64,000 bases of DNA from G958296245 sp965262055 (GCA_965262055.1 CBDHEI010000002.1:3038001-3102000), one strand, 5' to 3'. Counted from the first letter of the stretch, positions 8,049 to 18,250 are shown. Made by a program: numbers and translations. The notes: generated by a model from the letters alone, not told the origin.

Positions 8049-9053
8049 CTATGCGTGCAGCAGCGTGCCTCTGTCCACGCCGCTCTTGAGCCGTCCGTAT
8101 TCGGAGCTGAGCTCGGCGCCCAGGATCAGGATAAAGCTGCTGACGTAGACCCATAGCAGCAGCGCGATCACGGGAGCCAGGGAGCCGTAGACGTTCTCGA
8201 AGTTGGAGAAGCCGTTCACGTATATCAGGAACAGGTTTTTGGACACCTCGAACAGCAGGGCACCGAGTATGGCCCCTGGCCATATGAACCGCCAGTAGGT
8301 CTTGGTGTTGGGCAGGAACTTGTAGACTACCAGGAAGATCGCCAGCGTCATTACGAAGGATACGGCCTGAAGGAAGAGCCTTCCCAGCGTCTCGGATGCC
8401 AGGCCCGACCCTGCGACCTCCGTATCCGAGGCCAGGCCAGCCATCCGCAGCAGGGCGGCCGCTCCCACCGATATCGCGAAGAGCACCGCGACCGCGGCGG
8501 CCATCAGTAACTGCCGGGGCTTTCCGACGTAGATGGGCCAGTCCTTGTGGACGTCCCATGCGCGGTTTACGGCCCTGGCGATGGCCCCGAAGACAGCACT
8601 GGCGGACCAGAGCAACCCGATCACAGAGAAGACGCCTATGGCGCCGCGAAGCCTGAGCACGATGTCTATGTTGTGGGTGATGAGCTCCGCCGACCCGGGC
8701 AGGTACTGGGCGACGAAGCCGACCAGCTCCTTCTGTGTCTCCTGGGAATCGACGAAGTAGCTCATTATTGCAGTGAGCCCCAGTAGGAGCGGGAAGATGG
8801 AAAACAGGGCGTAATAGGCGACACCCGCCGCCATGTGCGTGGCATCGTCAGCGGAGAGCTCCTGAACTGTACGTACGAGGAGCTTGACCAGGAAGTATCG
8901 TCCGAAGCGGTCGCGCACCGGCCCCAAGCGCTGCACCAGACCATCGACCAGGGCGGCGGGATCCATGGCCGCGGTCATCCCCACTGCCGCCCGGCCCAGG
9001 CGCCGCAGGCCGCGAGTCACCAATGCGCCGGCCCGTCTTAGGCCGGCGCTCAT
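8049..9053 (-). CDS. YihY/BrkB family inner-membrane protein
   Basis: A 334-residue protein with about six hydrophobic helices and the family hallmarks DDATHMAAGVAYYALFSIFPLLL near the first helix, a central YKFLPNTK-x-x-WR motif, and VSKNLFLIYVNGFSNFENVYGSLA before the last helix (IALLLWVYVSSFILILGAEL). The family was once called ribonuclease BN, but those names were misassigned; it is a membrane protein of uncertain, possibly transport, function. The roughly 55-residue N-terminal extension is soluble and basic. Confidence 0.9.
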   Translation of the reverse strand: MSAGLRRAGALVTRGLRRLGRAAVGMTAAMDPAALVDGLVQRLGPVRDRFGRYFLVKLLVRTVQELSADDATHMAAGVAYYALFSIFPLLLGLTAIMSYFVDSQETQKELVGFVAQYLPGSAELITHNIDIVLRLRGAIGVFSVIGLLWSASAVFGAIARAVNRAWDVHKDWPIYVGKPRQLLMAAAVAVLFAISVGAAALLRMAGLASDTEVAGSGLASETLGRLFLQAVSFVMTLAIFLVVYKFLPNTKTYWRFIWPGAILGALLFEVSKNLFLIYVNGFSNFENVYGSLAPVIALLLWVYVSSFILILGAELSSEYGRLKSGVDRGTLLHA

Positions 9054-9177
9054 ACTGGGTCGGGACGATGGACGTTCGGGGGTTTCTACTGGATTAGCTC
9101 CGCAGGTTGGGGTTGTTGTAGTTTGAGCCTAGCATACGCCCGCGGGCGGGCGCTACCGTAAGGCTGGAGCTCGATCG

Positions 9178-10368
9178 TCACCGGCGGTAGGCGACTGCTT
9201 CCCAGGCGGCCTTGAACCCGTCCAGCGACCTTTCCAGCGTGGGGTTGTCGACGGAGTAGGCGACGCGGAAGTGTCCGGGGACTCCGAACCCGCGCCCGGG
9301 GACTACGAGGACCAGGTGCCTACGCAGCTCGTCCGCGAATGCTACGTCGTCTGACATCGGCGCCTTTGGGAACATGTAGAAGGCGCCCTGGGGGCGGACG
9401 ACTGAGTAGCCAATCTCCGTCAGGCTCCCGTAGAGGAAGTCGCGTTGCGACTGGTAGTGCGCCACGTCGATGGTCTCGGTCTGGAGGCGGCTGACGAGGC
9501 GCTGCATCAGGGCGGGCGCGTTTACGAACCCTAGGACGCGGTTGGAGAAGGTCAGGCCGTCCATCAGCTCGGCCTGATCGTGGTATCCGGGGTGTATGGC
9601 GACGAAGCCGATGCGCTCGCCTGCCAGAGACAGGTCCTTGGAGTGCGAGGTCGCCACGATGCTGCGGACGTGGTGATGAAACACATGCGTGTGCTCGGCG
9701 CCGTCGAAAAGTAGCTTCCTGTACGGCTCGTCGCTCAGGAGGAATATCTCGGTGCCATACTCTTCCTCCTTCAGCCGTATGGCCTCGGTGATCTCCCGGA
9801 TTATCCCGGCGTCGTAGACGACCCCAGTGGGATTGTTGGGAGAGTTTACGAGCACGACGCGGGTCGAGGGCCCGATCGCGGCTTCCAACCCGTTCAAGTC
9901 GGGGAGGAAGCGGTCGTCGGAGCCCACCACTCTGCATACGCCCCCGTGGTTGTCGGCATAGTACATATACTCGACGAAGTAGGGCGCGAAGATTACGACC
10001 TCGTCGCCGGGGTCGAGTAGGGTCTTGAGTATCACGTTCAGCGCCCCGCCGGCCCCGCAGGTCATAAGTATGTGGTCCGACGTAAAGGGCAGGCCCGTCT
10101 CCACTGCCAGCGGGGCCGCGACCGCTGCGCGCGTCTCAACGTAGCCGGCGTTGGGCATGTAGCGGTGCGCGCCGGGCGTGGGGTTCTCGGCTTCCTTCCT
10201 GAGCTCCTCGAAGAACCTCCGCGGCGGCTCGACGACGGGGTTGCCCAGCGACAGGTCGGAGACGTTCTCCTCCCCGTACTGCTGTTTGAGGGCGATGCCC
10301 TCCTCGAAAATCCTGCGTATCCAGGAGCCCTGCTGCACGAAGCCCTTGGTCTTCTTTGAGATGGCCAT
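9178..10368 (-). CDS. PLP-dependent aminotransferase, class I/II
   Basis: A 396-residue fold-type I aminotransferase. Visible residues: NSPNNPTG (175-182), SDEPY (Asp213 to the PLP nitrogen, Tyr216), SHSKDLSLAGERIG with the Schiff-base Lys244 and phosphate-binding Arg252, and a C-terminal Arg in HFRVAYS for the substrate carboxylate. It resembles aspartate/aromatic aminotransferase-like subgroup proteins; the exact amino donor is unknown. It is monocistronic, ending 124 bp after the BrkB-family start region. Confidence 0.92.
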   Translation of the reverse strand: MAISKKTKGFVQQGSWIRRIFEEGIALKQQYGEENVSDLSLGNPVVEPPRRFFEELRKEAENPTPGAHRYMPNAGYVETRAAVAAPLAVETGLPFTSDHILMTCGAGGALNVILKTLLDPGDEVVIFAPYFVEYMYYADNHGGVCRVVGSDDRFLPDLNGLEAAIGPSTRVVLVNSPNNPTGVVYDAGIIREITEAIRLKEEEYGTEIFLLSDEPYRKLLFDGAEHTHVFHHHVRSIVATSHSKDLSLAGERIGFVAIHPGYHDQAELMDGLTFSNRVLGFVNAPALMQRLVSRLQTETIDVAHYQSQRDFLYGSLTEIGYSVVRPQGAFYMFPKAPMSDDVAFADELRRHLVLVVPGRGFGVPGHFRVAYSVDNPTLERSLDGFKAAWEAVAYRR

Positions 10369-10441
10369 GACGCGGACTCTAAAGGCCCGGCCGGGGCCGT
10401 GTCAATCGCGGCACACCAGCCAGCGGAACGAATATATCGGC

Positions 10442-10471
10442 TTGACAGGGCCTCGTGGGCGAGACTACGCT
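10442..10471 (+). promoter_or_regulatory. Promoter of the tRNA gene
   Basis: Consensus -35 TTGACA (10442-10447) and -10-like TACGCT (10466-10471), 18 bp apart, end 16 bp before the tRNA 5' end. Confidence 0.55.
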
Positions 10472-10487
10472 ACCTTGACACCCCCTT

Positions 10488-10559
<72 letters not shown>

Positions 10560-10741
10560 CATTTTCCAGCCTAAGCGTACTGAATTCGTAACTAGTCTAG
10601 GGCAGCCGCATGCCAAGCCTAAGGGATAAGCCTTGAAGACCTCCGCTTGTTCAGGTGGCCATTCAGCCTGGAGCCTGGGCGGGAGAGAGGGCCGTCCAGC
10701 TGTGGTGAGATATTGACTTTCCCTACCGAATTGGCGGCAAT

Positions 10742-11326
10742 ATGACAACGAACCAGACATCTGAATTGATGAGTTCCATCTACGAAGATCTCCGAAGAGG
10801 AGTTAGCTCGTGGGAAGTCTGGAAGGAGATCAATAATCAACTATCTCGGAATCCCGCTGGCCATTTCGAATTCTTCGAACCTGTCCAGGTCGCACTCTTG
10901 GATTCGGTGCTCTTGGCGATTTCAAGAGTTCTCGACAAAAATCCTAAAGCGATGTGTATTCCAAATCTAATGAAGACCGAATCAGCATTGTGCAATAGCA
11001 AGTTAAAAGACGATGTAGATAATCTCTTGCTGAACTACAAGCCGACGTCAAAAAAGATTGCGCAACGTCGAAATCAGTACATCGCACATAGTCAAGGCAG
11101 GAACAAGCGAAATCCGAATAGTCAGCTCTATGCGGTCGACATAGACAATTTCATCAACTCGATCGTGGACACTTTTCGAGAACTAGGGGGATTCCTACAG
11201 AGCACAGATTATATCTTCGACCACGTCCGTGAGAGTCGCAAGCGGGAGACCACCAAGGTCATGAAGGTTCTGCAAGAAGACTGGGAGAACCGCCGCCCTG
11301 GTAGCCGTCGCCCACTTACTGGTTAA
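10742..11326 (+). CDS. AbiU2-like HEPN domain protein
   Basis: A 194-residue, helical, comparatively AT-rich gene. The motif QRRNQYIAHSQG fits the HEPN R-x(4-6)-H ribonuclease/abortive-infection signature (R, N, H), placed as in AbiU2-type HEPN proteins between two long helices. Such proteins act in phage abortive infection or as toxins, cleaving RNA. It starts 183 bp after the tRNA, stands alone and has base composition unlike its neighbours, all consistent with acquisition at a tRNA site. The identification rests on motif and helix pattern, not on a search. Confidence 0.6.
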   Translation: MTTNQTSELMSSIYEDLRRGVSSWEVWKEINNQLSRNPAGHFEFFEPVQVALLDSVLLAISRVLDKNPKAMCIPNLMKTESALCNSKLKDDVDNLLLNYKPTSKKIAQRRNQYIAHSQGRNKRNPNSQLYAVDIDNFINSIVDTFRELGGFLQSTDYIFDHVRESRKRETTKVMKVLQEDWENRRPGSRRPLTG

Positions 11327-11795
11327 GCGGTCCAACGAGTACCGAAGTCGATCTCCAATGGTTCACCTCGTTTCAAAGCTGGGCCCACGGTAAAGCGCCG
11401 ATGAAACTGCTGTCATTGTCTGGTCTTCGCGGAGGCGCAGTCGCGATAGTCGGGTCTGGACTGCTCTCCCGCCGCTTGTGGGGAGTGGTGCGGCCACGAC
11501 GGGATCGAGAAGCCTTCAACTCTGGAGGGTCGGAGACCCTTGGACCCACCAGGAATCCCCTGACCAACTCCTTACAGCGTGACCACCCACCGGAAAGTTC
11601 GCAGTTCGGACGCTCAGGCCCACCAGGCTGGACTCGGACCCCCCTAGCAGAACCTATGCGGCAACATCCCTCCACAGGGAGGCTGGCCTCATCCATGTAC
11701 GGGCCGGTCGAATCCTTGTGCGCACTGCTCTTCGCCCAAGAGCTGTGGGAAGCATTGTGGGAAAATTAAGGTGGGATGCCCTATATTACGCTTAG
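11327..11795. other. No convincing gene (about 470 bp)
   Basis: A 122-codon open frame (11401-11769, plus) has no SD and an Arg/Pro/Ser-rich translation unlike a folded protein. The end of the stretch holds a tRNA T-arm-like string (GATTCGAGTCCCGCC, about 11796-11810) without a surrounding cloverleaf. Confidence 0.4.
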
Positions 11796-12250
11796 ATTCG
11801 AGTCCCGCCAGGGCTGTACGACGGCACCGCAGCCTACGTGCTCTCCCAGTCGCTGCCAGCCAGGCAAGCCGGGGCGGGAGGGATGCCGTTCCCCGGCGAC
11901 GCCCTTACTCGGGTGGTGGGTGCAGACGACTTCTTCACCAGGGAGATCGCGGTCGCCGTTCCGGGGCTCGACGGCGTGGTTCACGAGGTCATTACCATCC
12001 GCTACTACGGCGAGCAGCACGAGATCGCGGCGCCCGAAAGCTACCTCTCCTTGCCGGAGGAGGCGATGGTTGAGACGCCCGCACCCGTAGAGAGCGTTGA
12101 GATCAGTGCCAGAGGCAGGACGGTCTGGGGCATCGGTTTCTTCGCTCGTGGCACTAACATAGCAACTGGTACAATGAGCGGGCAGGTCACGTTGGCCGCA
12201 AGCAGAGCTATTGACGGTGGCCTTGGAGCAAATCGGCAACGCATAGGAGG
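11796..12250 (+). pseudogene. Probable gene fragment, unknown family
   Basis: The frame opening after a TAG at 11793 reads protein-like sequence (LYDGTAAYVLSQSLPA, then FFTREIAVAVPGLDGVVHEV and YYGEQHEIAAPESYLSLP) but has no SD-supported start, and it runs on through the next gene's start in another frame to 12362. The good region stops near 12100-12170. It looks like the beheaded remnant of a gene; the family is not recognised. Confidence 0.3.
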
Positions 12251-12255
12251 ACTTG

Positions 12256-13179
12256 ATGGCGGACATTGTGAAGCGGACGCTGGGACGCACGGGTTACGAG
12301 GCAACCGCGCTGGCCTACGGCGCGATGGAGTTGCGGGGCGCACCCCGCGGCCGCCACTTTGACTCTGAGGAGGCCGGTCGCATCCTGAACGCGGTGCTGG
12401 ACGGCGGTATCAACTTGATCGACACGTCCATCGACTACGGTGTGAGCGAAGAGACCATCGGCCGGCACATCTCCCACCGCCGGAACGAGTACTTTCTGGC
12501 ATCCAAGTGCGGCTGCTGGGCCACCGAGGGCGATCCGCCCTCGGACGCTGCGCCAACCGGCAGGCCCGTCTCCCACGTCTTCACCCGCGAGAATATCGTC
12601 AACGGCGTGGAGCAGAGCCTGCGCCGCATGAACACGGACCACCTCGACCTCGTGCAGTTCCACAGCAGCCCGGCGGTGTCTGAGTTGGAACAGCACGGCG
12701 CCGTGGAGACGCTGCTGGACCTGCAGCGCGAGGGCAAGATCCGCTTCCTGGGCATGTCCGGCACCCTGCCCAACCTGCCGGACCACATCGACATGGGCGT
12801 GTTCGACGCCTTCCAGATCCCCTACTCGGCCGTTGAGCGTGAGCATGAAGACGCCATGGCGCAGGCGTGCGCGGCCGGCGCTGGGGTCATAGTGCGCGGC
12901 GGCGTCGCCAAGGGCGACCCCGACAGCGGCGGGCACGGCGGCGACCGGTGGGCGCTGTGGGAAGAGGCCAACCTGAACGAGCTGCTGGATGGCATGACCC
13001 GTACGCAGTTCATGCTCCGCTACACCATCTCCAATCCCAGCATGCACACCACAATCGTGGGTACGGCGAGCATGGAGCACCTTGCGGACAACCTGCGGAC
13101 GGCGGAGCTCGGCCCCCTGCCGCCGGACGTGTACGCGGAGGCGCAGCGGCGGCTGTCCACGGCGACACAGTCGTCGTAA
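12256..13179 (+). CDS. Aldo/keto reductase
   Basis: A 307-residue (beta/alpha)8 NADPH-dependent reductase from ATG 12256 with AGGAGG upstream. The catalytic tetrad is visible: Asp and Tyr in LIDTSIDYGVSE, Lys in YFLASKCGCW, His in LDLVQFHSSP. The late segment FMLRYTISNPSMHTTIVGTA matches the cofactor-binding strand of AKR family proteins of the YajO/Tas type. It reduces carbonyls or acts on sugars; the substrate is unknown. Neighbours do not form an operon with it. Confidence 0.92.
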   Translation: MADIVKRTLGRTGYEATALAYGAMELRGAPRGRHFDSEEAGRILNAVLDGGINLIDTSIDYGVSEETIGRHISHRRNEYFLASKCGCWATEGDPPSDAAPTGRPVSHVFTRENIVNGVEQSLRRMNTDHLDLVQFHSSPAVSELEQHGAVETLLDLQREGKIRFLGMSGTLPNLPDHIDMGVFDAFQIPYSAVEREHEDAMAQACAAGAGVIVRGGVAKGDPDSGGHGGDRWALWEEANLNELLDGMTRTQFMLRYTISNPSMHTTIVGTASMEHLADNLRTAELGPLPPDVYAEAQRRLSTATQSS

Positions 13180-14109
13180 CGATCAGTCGGAAGGGAACCC
13201 TGTTCGCAGAAACTGGCATTTGGGTCGCTACGGGCGCCATGCGCAAGAAAGGCCAGGCTAGCGAATTGCCGAAGAATTCAACCGCGGGCTGAATCGTGGT
13301 TACAACCTTGCGCCGCTGCCAGCCGCCGTAGCGAAGTGCGGCCGCGCTGTCACGCCTCCGCGAGGCGCAGCACCAGCGCCCGGCTGCATAGAGCGGGAGC
13401 CCATCGGCGCTGCAGCCTCGATCTCGTAGACGGCACCAGGCGCGTATAGTGCGCAGAGTACTGTGCCCTTGCACTCACGAATTGGTCACGGATTGGACAC
13501 AGAACGAGCCTAGACAGGACTAGACGGGGCATATCGACGCTTGGCTATCATACTGCGGGAAGCAGGCCGTGGCCTAACGCAAGCGGACAGGACAGAACGC
13601 GGCTTGCCACCTCCTCCAAGGCTTGAAATCCGGCATCCCTCGCGCTTGTGCGGTGGTGGTCCCTTGCTGAGCTCACAGCTCCAACCGCATCTCAAGGACT
13701 GTACTGCCTACCGTCCAATCAGGCCCGCCAAACTAGACGTAATCGAGAACCTTCATTCTTTGGAATCAATAAACACGGAAAACTCAGATACTCATGGGCG
13801 GTCGGTTTGGGTCCATTCAAGCCGGGGCGGATTTTTGGACAATAGCGTGCCTCACAGGGACTGGCGGAGAGGTAGGGGCCGTTGGGACGAGCGTGGCGCG
13901 CAACCTAGGCACCGAACCCGGCTAGGCCGTCCGGAGCTGAGCTAGAACGAGCCGGGATAGATGGGGCGTCTCCCTCATGACTGGTTCGATCCCTGTTAGC
14001 TTGGCCTAAGTTGACGGTAGACAGAACCATCTTCGAGATGCGGCTGGCTCTGTAGCGGGTAACTGGGCTACCAATGTGTGGACTTGATTCGATTGCTGGC
14101 CAAACACAT
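13180..14109. other. About 930 bp without a supported gene
   Basis: Lower-GC sequence with only short or atypical frames. A 13-bp identity to the T-arm of the tRNA at 10538-10550 (GGTTCGATCCCTG) lies at 13983-13995, a possible leftover attachment repeat. The stretch lies downstream of the DUF499 stop and may hold decayed accessory genes. Confidence 0.4.
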
Positions 14110-17100
14110 CTACTCGGTCTCGAAGCCGCTGTCATCGAACTCCAGGGTGCGGCTGTTCTCGGTGACTATCCGCACGACCTGTTCCGGTGCGCCGTCTGGT
14201 ATGTTGGCTTCGATTTCGAGGGTCAGCTTAACGTCCGCCCCAAGCAGTCCCGCGAGATGAGCAATCACTTCATCAGCAACTTGACTCGCGTCTCTCCCGA
14301 CGCGGGTGGGGTCCAATTTCACCGACCCATGGTAACGTCTGGCCGAAGGTCGCGGAGGAGGCGCAGGTGGGTTCGGGTCCGGGGTCTCTCGGACCTCTCC
14401 ACCCCTTGATGGCTCTTGGACGTAAGTAGTCCCACTCCCTTCAGTGGGAGTGGCTGGAGGCGCTGTTTCCGAATCCATCTGCCTTCGGGCGACCTGGGGA
14501 TGAATCACGAGGCCAGAGTCGTCATCGGCGAGTGCACCTCGGGGTCCAGACTGGAGTCCACGGTATCTTCCCACGCTATCGTCATAGCCATCGGCGTATG
14601 CGAAGGAGTCTTGCTCCCACGTCATCAATGCCAGGCCGTTACGTATCGCCTCTAGCAAAACCGATGGGTCCTTGAGCCTGGGCAGGTAGGAATATCGGGC
14701 GAAGTCGTCCACCAACTGCCGCACCGCAACGTATTCTCCCCGCCACAGCGGAATCCGATCCAACTCCATTCGCAGGCGGGTACCCGCGAAGGTCGTTACC
14801 AGCAACTCATCGTTGCGCATCCTCCTGCTCGCCCGCTCTGCTAGATGCCCTTGCCCGGCCAATCTGATACCCTGCCATTCCACGTTCGACTGCGGCGTAA
14901 GCTGAACAGGAACCAGCAACCACTGATAAGTCTCACCGATACGAGCGCCTACTGCGCTGTCGGCGGCGGTCTTCTGCGATTCAGCTTGCCGCACCTGATG
15001 TGGCGGCAGGTCAAGAGCTTCCCGGTCGGCGAGAATTGACTGCCAAGCCAGATACCGTCTGACCCCATCCTCCAAGTCTTGGAGCCGAGTATCGTCCGCA
15101 GCCAGGAACGCTAGAGCATTCCTGAATAGGCGCGGCGCGTTTCCCCGAGATTCCAATATGGAATTGGCAGCCGCGACGGCCTTGCTTTTCGACTCGTCGG
15201 CCTTGATGTTCTTGCCATTTGCCCCTCCCTCACGTGTGTGGGGATAGGCTGGGCCGAGCACTACAAGGCTCGCATCTTGGTCGTCTTGAACGTCGTGCCC
15301 CGACGCCGGGAGCACATGCACCCTGTTGAAATCGCCCCGGCTGCTCAGATCTGCCCTGAGCCGCTTGTCTATCTCCTGGTCCACCGGGTCGCGATTCCTC
15401 CGGTATTCCTCTGCCCGGCTCTCGGCAAGATTGGCGACGGTGGGCTGAGTCGAGTACCAGTAGCGAGCTCCATCCTGGTACAGGTACGTGGCGGCACTTC
15501 CAAGCCGTCGCATCGCGTCGCCGAACACAGCGGGAGACTCTCCGGGAATGGCGCACCCGAGCTTGATCCGCCGGTCCTCGACGCCCTGGTTGGCTGCTGC
15601 CGGGATGGGGGCTGACCCCAGGTAGATGGCACGGGCCACCCTGCGACAAGCACTGTACCTGCCCAGATTGGGTACCTCCCCGTCAAGCCGGAGTGGGAGA
15701 GAGTTGGCGCCGTCTATGTCGCGCTCTATGACGGGCACCCAGTTGTCGGGTAGGTATCGCGTGAGCTCGAACTGAACGCGGGAGTCGTCCAAAGGGACGT
15801 TCGCCGGCAGAATCAAGGGGTTGCGGTCCCCCTTCTCCCAAAGGCTATGAATGACTGCCGCCATGAGCCGCAGCACGCCTCGCGTGCGCTGGAAGCTCTG
15901 CAACGTTGACCAGTCGCTGTAGAGGCGCTCGAAGACCTCCGGATGGATGGGGTACGCTGCACTAAGGCGCTTTTCGAAGTCGGCCTCTGCGCATTCCGGA
16001 GGAAATTCCTGGTGATTCGTCCGGTAGAGGTCGCAGAACGCGCGGGCCACGTTGTCGCGGGTAGCGAAATGAGCCGGGTCTGTTATGGGCTGGAATAACC
16101 GCCGTCTCACGATCTCGAAGCTCTCCTCCGCACTGGCTGGACGCCACGACGAATCAACACGTCCGATCACATTGCGCAGGCGGGTGAGTGCGGCGCGGCC
16201 CCTCAAGCCACCTACCTCTGCGTCGTCAGCCTGGGCAAGAGTTGAGTCGTTGGAGTCCGAGGCAGGGAGGCTGATGACCAGGAGGCAGTCCTTCGCCAGC
16301 TTTGCCGATTCCGACAGCGCCTGAGCAAAGGTGAACTGGGTCTCGAAACTGCCGGCGGGAAGGTCGCCCTCGTCGTGGAGTTGCCTAGCGTAGGCCACCC
16401 ACTCATCTATCAGGATGAGGGAAGGGCTGTACTCGTTCAGCAACTCCCGCAGCGCGTCTCCCGGGTTGGTGGAGTGCTCGTCGTCTGCCCTGACGCGTTC
16501 ATAGGCCCGGCGAGCCTCTGTCTCGCCACCTGCCGCCAAGCCGAGTTGCCAGGCGAGCTCTCCCCACAATGTCCGCACTCCGGGACGGCCGTCTTTGGTG
16601 TTGGGACTGCCCGGCGAGATCCGGTTGCCGACCAGCACGACCCGGTTCACCGAGGGAAGAGATGGGACACCTTCATCGCGTAGCACATTGTCCATACCGG
16701 ATAGGCTGCTGACCGTTGCACCGGAGAACAGATGATAGAGGGCCAGCATCGAGTGTGTCTTGCCGCCGCCGAAATTAGTCTGCAGCTGCACTACAGGGTC
16801 GCCTCCGATGCCCGCCAATCGCCGTACGGCACCGCCCAACAACTGGCTCAGGCTGTCCGTGAGATAGGTGCGGCGGAAGAACTCCGTGGGGTCGCGATAC
16901 TCGGGAACTCCCTCGCCGAGGTGCACCTGCCAGAGGTCGGCCGCGAACTCGGCTTGCTGGTATCGGCCGCTTGCCACGTCCTGATGCGGGCTGACCACTT
17001 CTCGCCACGGGGCGAGACCGCCCGCCGCCTGGCTCTCAATGGGAGTCCCCGCAGACCTGCGCCGCTGCGTTCGCGCCTGCTCGTCGAAGCGGACCCGCAG

Positions 17101-17511
17101 GAGTTCCATCTTCATGCTCTCGACCTCGGTGGTCTCCGAAGCGGAGACGGCCGCCAGGAGCCGGTGCGTCGAATCGAGAGCGCGGTAGGCATCGTCGCTG
17201 GAGAACGCCTCCTGGTGCGCCCAGCGATTCCGGACCTCCCGCAATTCGCTCACCAAGCTTCGTTCGGCATGGCCAAGTGTATTCCGGTAGATCTCGTTCC
17301 AGGACTCCCACATGACCCGCAGGAGCCCGGCGACGTCCATGCCGGCAAAGTGCCCCTTAGTGTCGTGCACAGGCTCTCCCAAGACTTGCTGCAATACCGT
17401 CGAGGAGTGGCCCTTGTGGTGATTGATGAACTCGCGCGAGACGAAGGGCGCAAGCCCGGTCTTGAGCGCGTCCATTGCATTGCCTACCCTATCTCTATTT
17501 GTTACGGCCAT
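14110..17511 (-). CDS. DUF499 ATPase with N-terminal Swt1-type HEPN domain (defence-associated)
   Basis: A 1,133-residue protein. Residues about 1-125 form a helical HEPN-like domain with R94-NRWA-H99 (R-x4-H RNase motif). The DUF499 P-loop ATPase follows: Walker A NFGGGKTHS (G248-T252), Walker B SLILIDEW (D369-E370) and a probable sensor block LLVISLPASDSND. The C-terminal third is helical with an acidic/Pro linker and an end domain. DUF499 ATPases recur beside DUF1156 DNA methylases in prokaryotic defence islands. It is last in a four-gene minus-strand operon, 18 bp after the HEPN gene; the start has GGAGGGAG upstream. The nucleic-acid role is inferred. Confidence 0.88.
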   Translation of the reverse strand: MAVTNRDRVGNAMDALKTGLAPFVSREFINHHKGHSSTVLQQVLGEPVHDTKGHFAGMDVAGLLRVMWESWNEIYRNTLGHAERSLVSELREVRNRWAHQEAFSSDDAYRALDSTHRLLAAVSASETTEVESMKMELLRVRFDEQARTQRRRSAGTPIESQAAGGLAPWREVVSPHQDVASGRYQQAEFAADLWQVHLGEGVPEYRDPTEFFRRTYLTDSLSQLLGGAVRRLAGIGGDPVVQLQTNFGGGKTHSMLALYHLFSGATVSSLSGMDNVLRDEGVPSLPSVNRVVLVGNRISPGSPNTKDGRPGVRTLWGELAWQLGLAAGGETEARRAYERVRADDEHSTNPGDALRELLNEYSPSLILIDEWVAYARQLHDEGDLPAGSFETQFTFAQALSESAKLAKDCLLVISLPASDSNDSTLAQADDAEVGGLRGRAALTRLRNVIGRVDSSWRPASAEESFEIVRRRLFQPITDPAHFATRDNVARAFCDLYRTNHQEFPPECAEADFEKRLSAAYPIHPEVFERLYSDWSTLQSFQRTRGVLRLMAAVIHSLWEKGDRNPLILPANVPLDDSRVQFELTRYLPDNWVPVIERDIDGANSLPLRLDGEVPNLGRYSACRRVARAIYLGSAPIPAAANQGVEDRRIKLGCAIPGESPAVFGDAMRRLGSAATYLYQDGARYWYSTQPTVANLAESRAEEYRRNRDPVDQEIDKRLRADLSSRGDFNRVHVLPASGHDVQDDQDASLVVLGPAYPHTREGGANGKNIKADESKSKAVAAANSILESRGNAPRLFRNALAFLAADDTRLQDLEDGVRRYLAWQSILADREALDLPPHQVRQAESQKTAADSAVGARIGETYQWLLVPVQLTPQSNVEWQGIRLAGQGHLAERASRRMRNDELLVTTFAGTRLRMELDRIPLWRGEYVAVRQLVDDFARYSYLPRLKDPSVLLEAIRNGLALMTWEQDSFAYADGYDDSVGRYRGLQSGPRGALADDDSGLVIHPQVARRQMDSETAPPATPTEGSGTTYVQEPSRGGEVRETPDPNPPAPPPRPSARRYHGSVKLDPTRVGRDASQVADEVIAHLAGLLGADVKLTLEIEANIPDGAPEQVVRIVTENSRTLEFDDSGFETE

Positions 17512-17529
17512 GAACCTCTCCCTCCGGCC

Positions 17530-17946
17530 TTACTCGCCGAGTATGCCGCGCCTCCTGAACTCCACCACTATGGAGTCGTAGAGGGCGCGGGCCTGAGACA
17601 TTGCCCGATTCGCGTCGTCATCGTTGGGTTCCGGCCAATCGCCGGGATACCTAGTTTCGACTGCCCACTCCGTCAGCTCAGCCAGATCATCGTGCGTATC
17701 CCGCACAGCCCAACCATCCGGCAGGAGGTTGCGGAGGGCGTCCAGGTCGTGAGTGAACGCAAAATCGACCTCCTCCAATATCAAGACTGCTTTCAGCGCC
17801 TTTTCTGCTGCCTGCTGCGAAAGCCAGCAGGCGTGCCGGGGAGCGGTGGGAGCACCGGACATGAGTCGCGCCGCCACACTCAGGTCCTCCTCTGAGAACC
17901 GGAGCCAGCGGAGCGCTTCCTCAAACACGGGGTTAGGGCCGCTCAT
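17530..17946 (-). CDS. HEPN domain protein (HepT-like partner of the MNT gene)
   Basis: 138 residues starting at the ATG complementary to 17944-17946; it overlaps the end of the upstream nucleotidyltransferase by 14 bp, the usual layout of MNT-HEPN pairs. The pattern ACWLSQQAAEKALKAVLI then FTHDLDALRNLLPDGW is the classic HEPN (PF05168-type) core. In known pairs the HEPN protein is an RNase toxin neutralised by AMPylation or a partner. The typical C-terminal R-x4-6-H is not evident, so RNase activity is uncertain. It is encoded inside the DUF1156-DUF499 operon. Confidence 0.8.
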   Translation of the reverse strand: MSGPNPVFEEALRWLRFSEEDLSVAARLMSGAPTAPRHACWLSQQAAEKALKAVLILEEVDFAFTHDLDALRNLLPDGWAVRDTHDDLAELTEWAVETRYPGDWPEPNDDDANRAMSQARALYDSIVVEFRRRGILGE

Positions 17947-18250
17947 AAATGACCCTCCCTTCCCGCAGTGCCGCGTGTAGTACGGTTCCCACGACGTTAC
18001 CCCGGCTCGTAATCTCGTCAGGCGTGGCAACGACGATGTCCTTGCTGACGGGTAGGTCTCCCAGCGACCGCCGTATCTCCACCGCGGTGCGGCGCTTGTC
18101 CGTCCCGTTCCCCATCACCACAAGCAAATCCACGTCGCTTGACTCTATGGCGGTGCCACGGGCATAGGAACCAAAGAGCACGACGCGAGACGGACCGAAC
18201 CGTCCGACGATGCGGTCTACCATGGTTGAGATGATCGTTTCAGCGGTCAT
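17933..18250 (-). CDS. MNT-type minimal nucleotidyltransferase
   Basis: A 105-residue protein from the ATG complementary to 18248-18250, overlapping the methylase stop by 11 bp. The polymerase-beta-like motif VVLFGSYARGTAIESSDVDL (GS-x(9-10)-D-x-D) gives the two metal-binding Asp residues; a later Asp lies in SKDIVVATPDE. MNT proteins act as antitoxins that AMPylate the HEPN partner. Longer upstream frames overlap the methylase and lack an SD. Confidence 0.88.
   Translation of the reverse strand: MTAETIISTMVDRIVGRFGPSRVVLFGSYARGTAIESSDVDLLVVMGNGTDKRRTAVEIRRSLGDLPVSKDIVVATPDEITSRGNVVGTVLHAALREGRVIYERP

Noticed and set aside
8049..9053. Annotation as ribonuclease BN
   Set aside because: The BrkB/YihY membrane family acquired that name in error; no nuclease motif is present.
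11401..11769. 122-codon plus-strand frame
   Set aside because: No SD, low-complexity Ser/Arg/Pro composition and no recognised domain.
11796..11812. Possible second tRNA (T-arm-like string)
   Set aside because: No acceptor, D or anticodon stems can be built around it.
13541..13945. 134-codon plus-strand frame
   Set aside because: No SD; composition typical of random GC-rich sequence.
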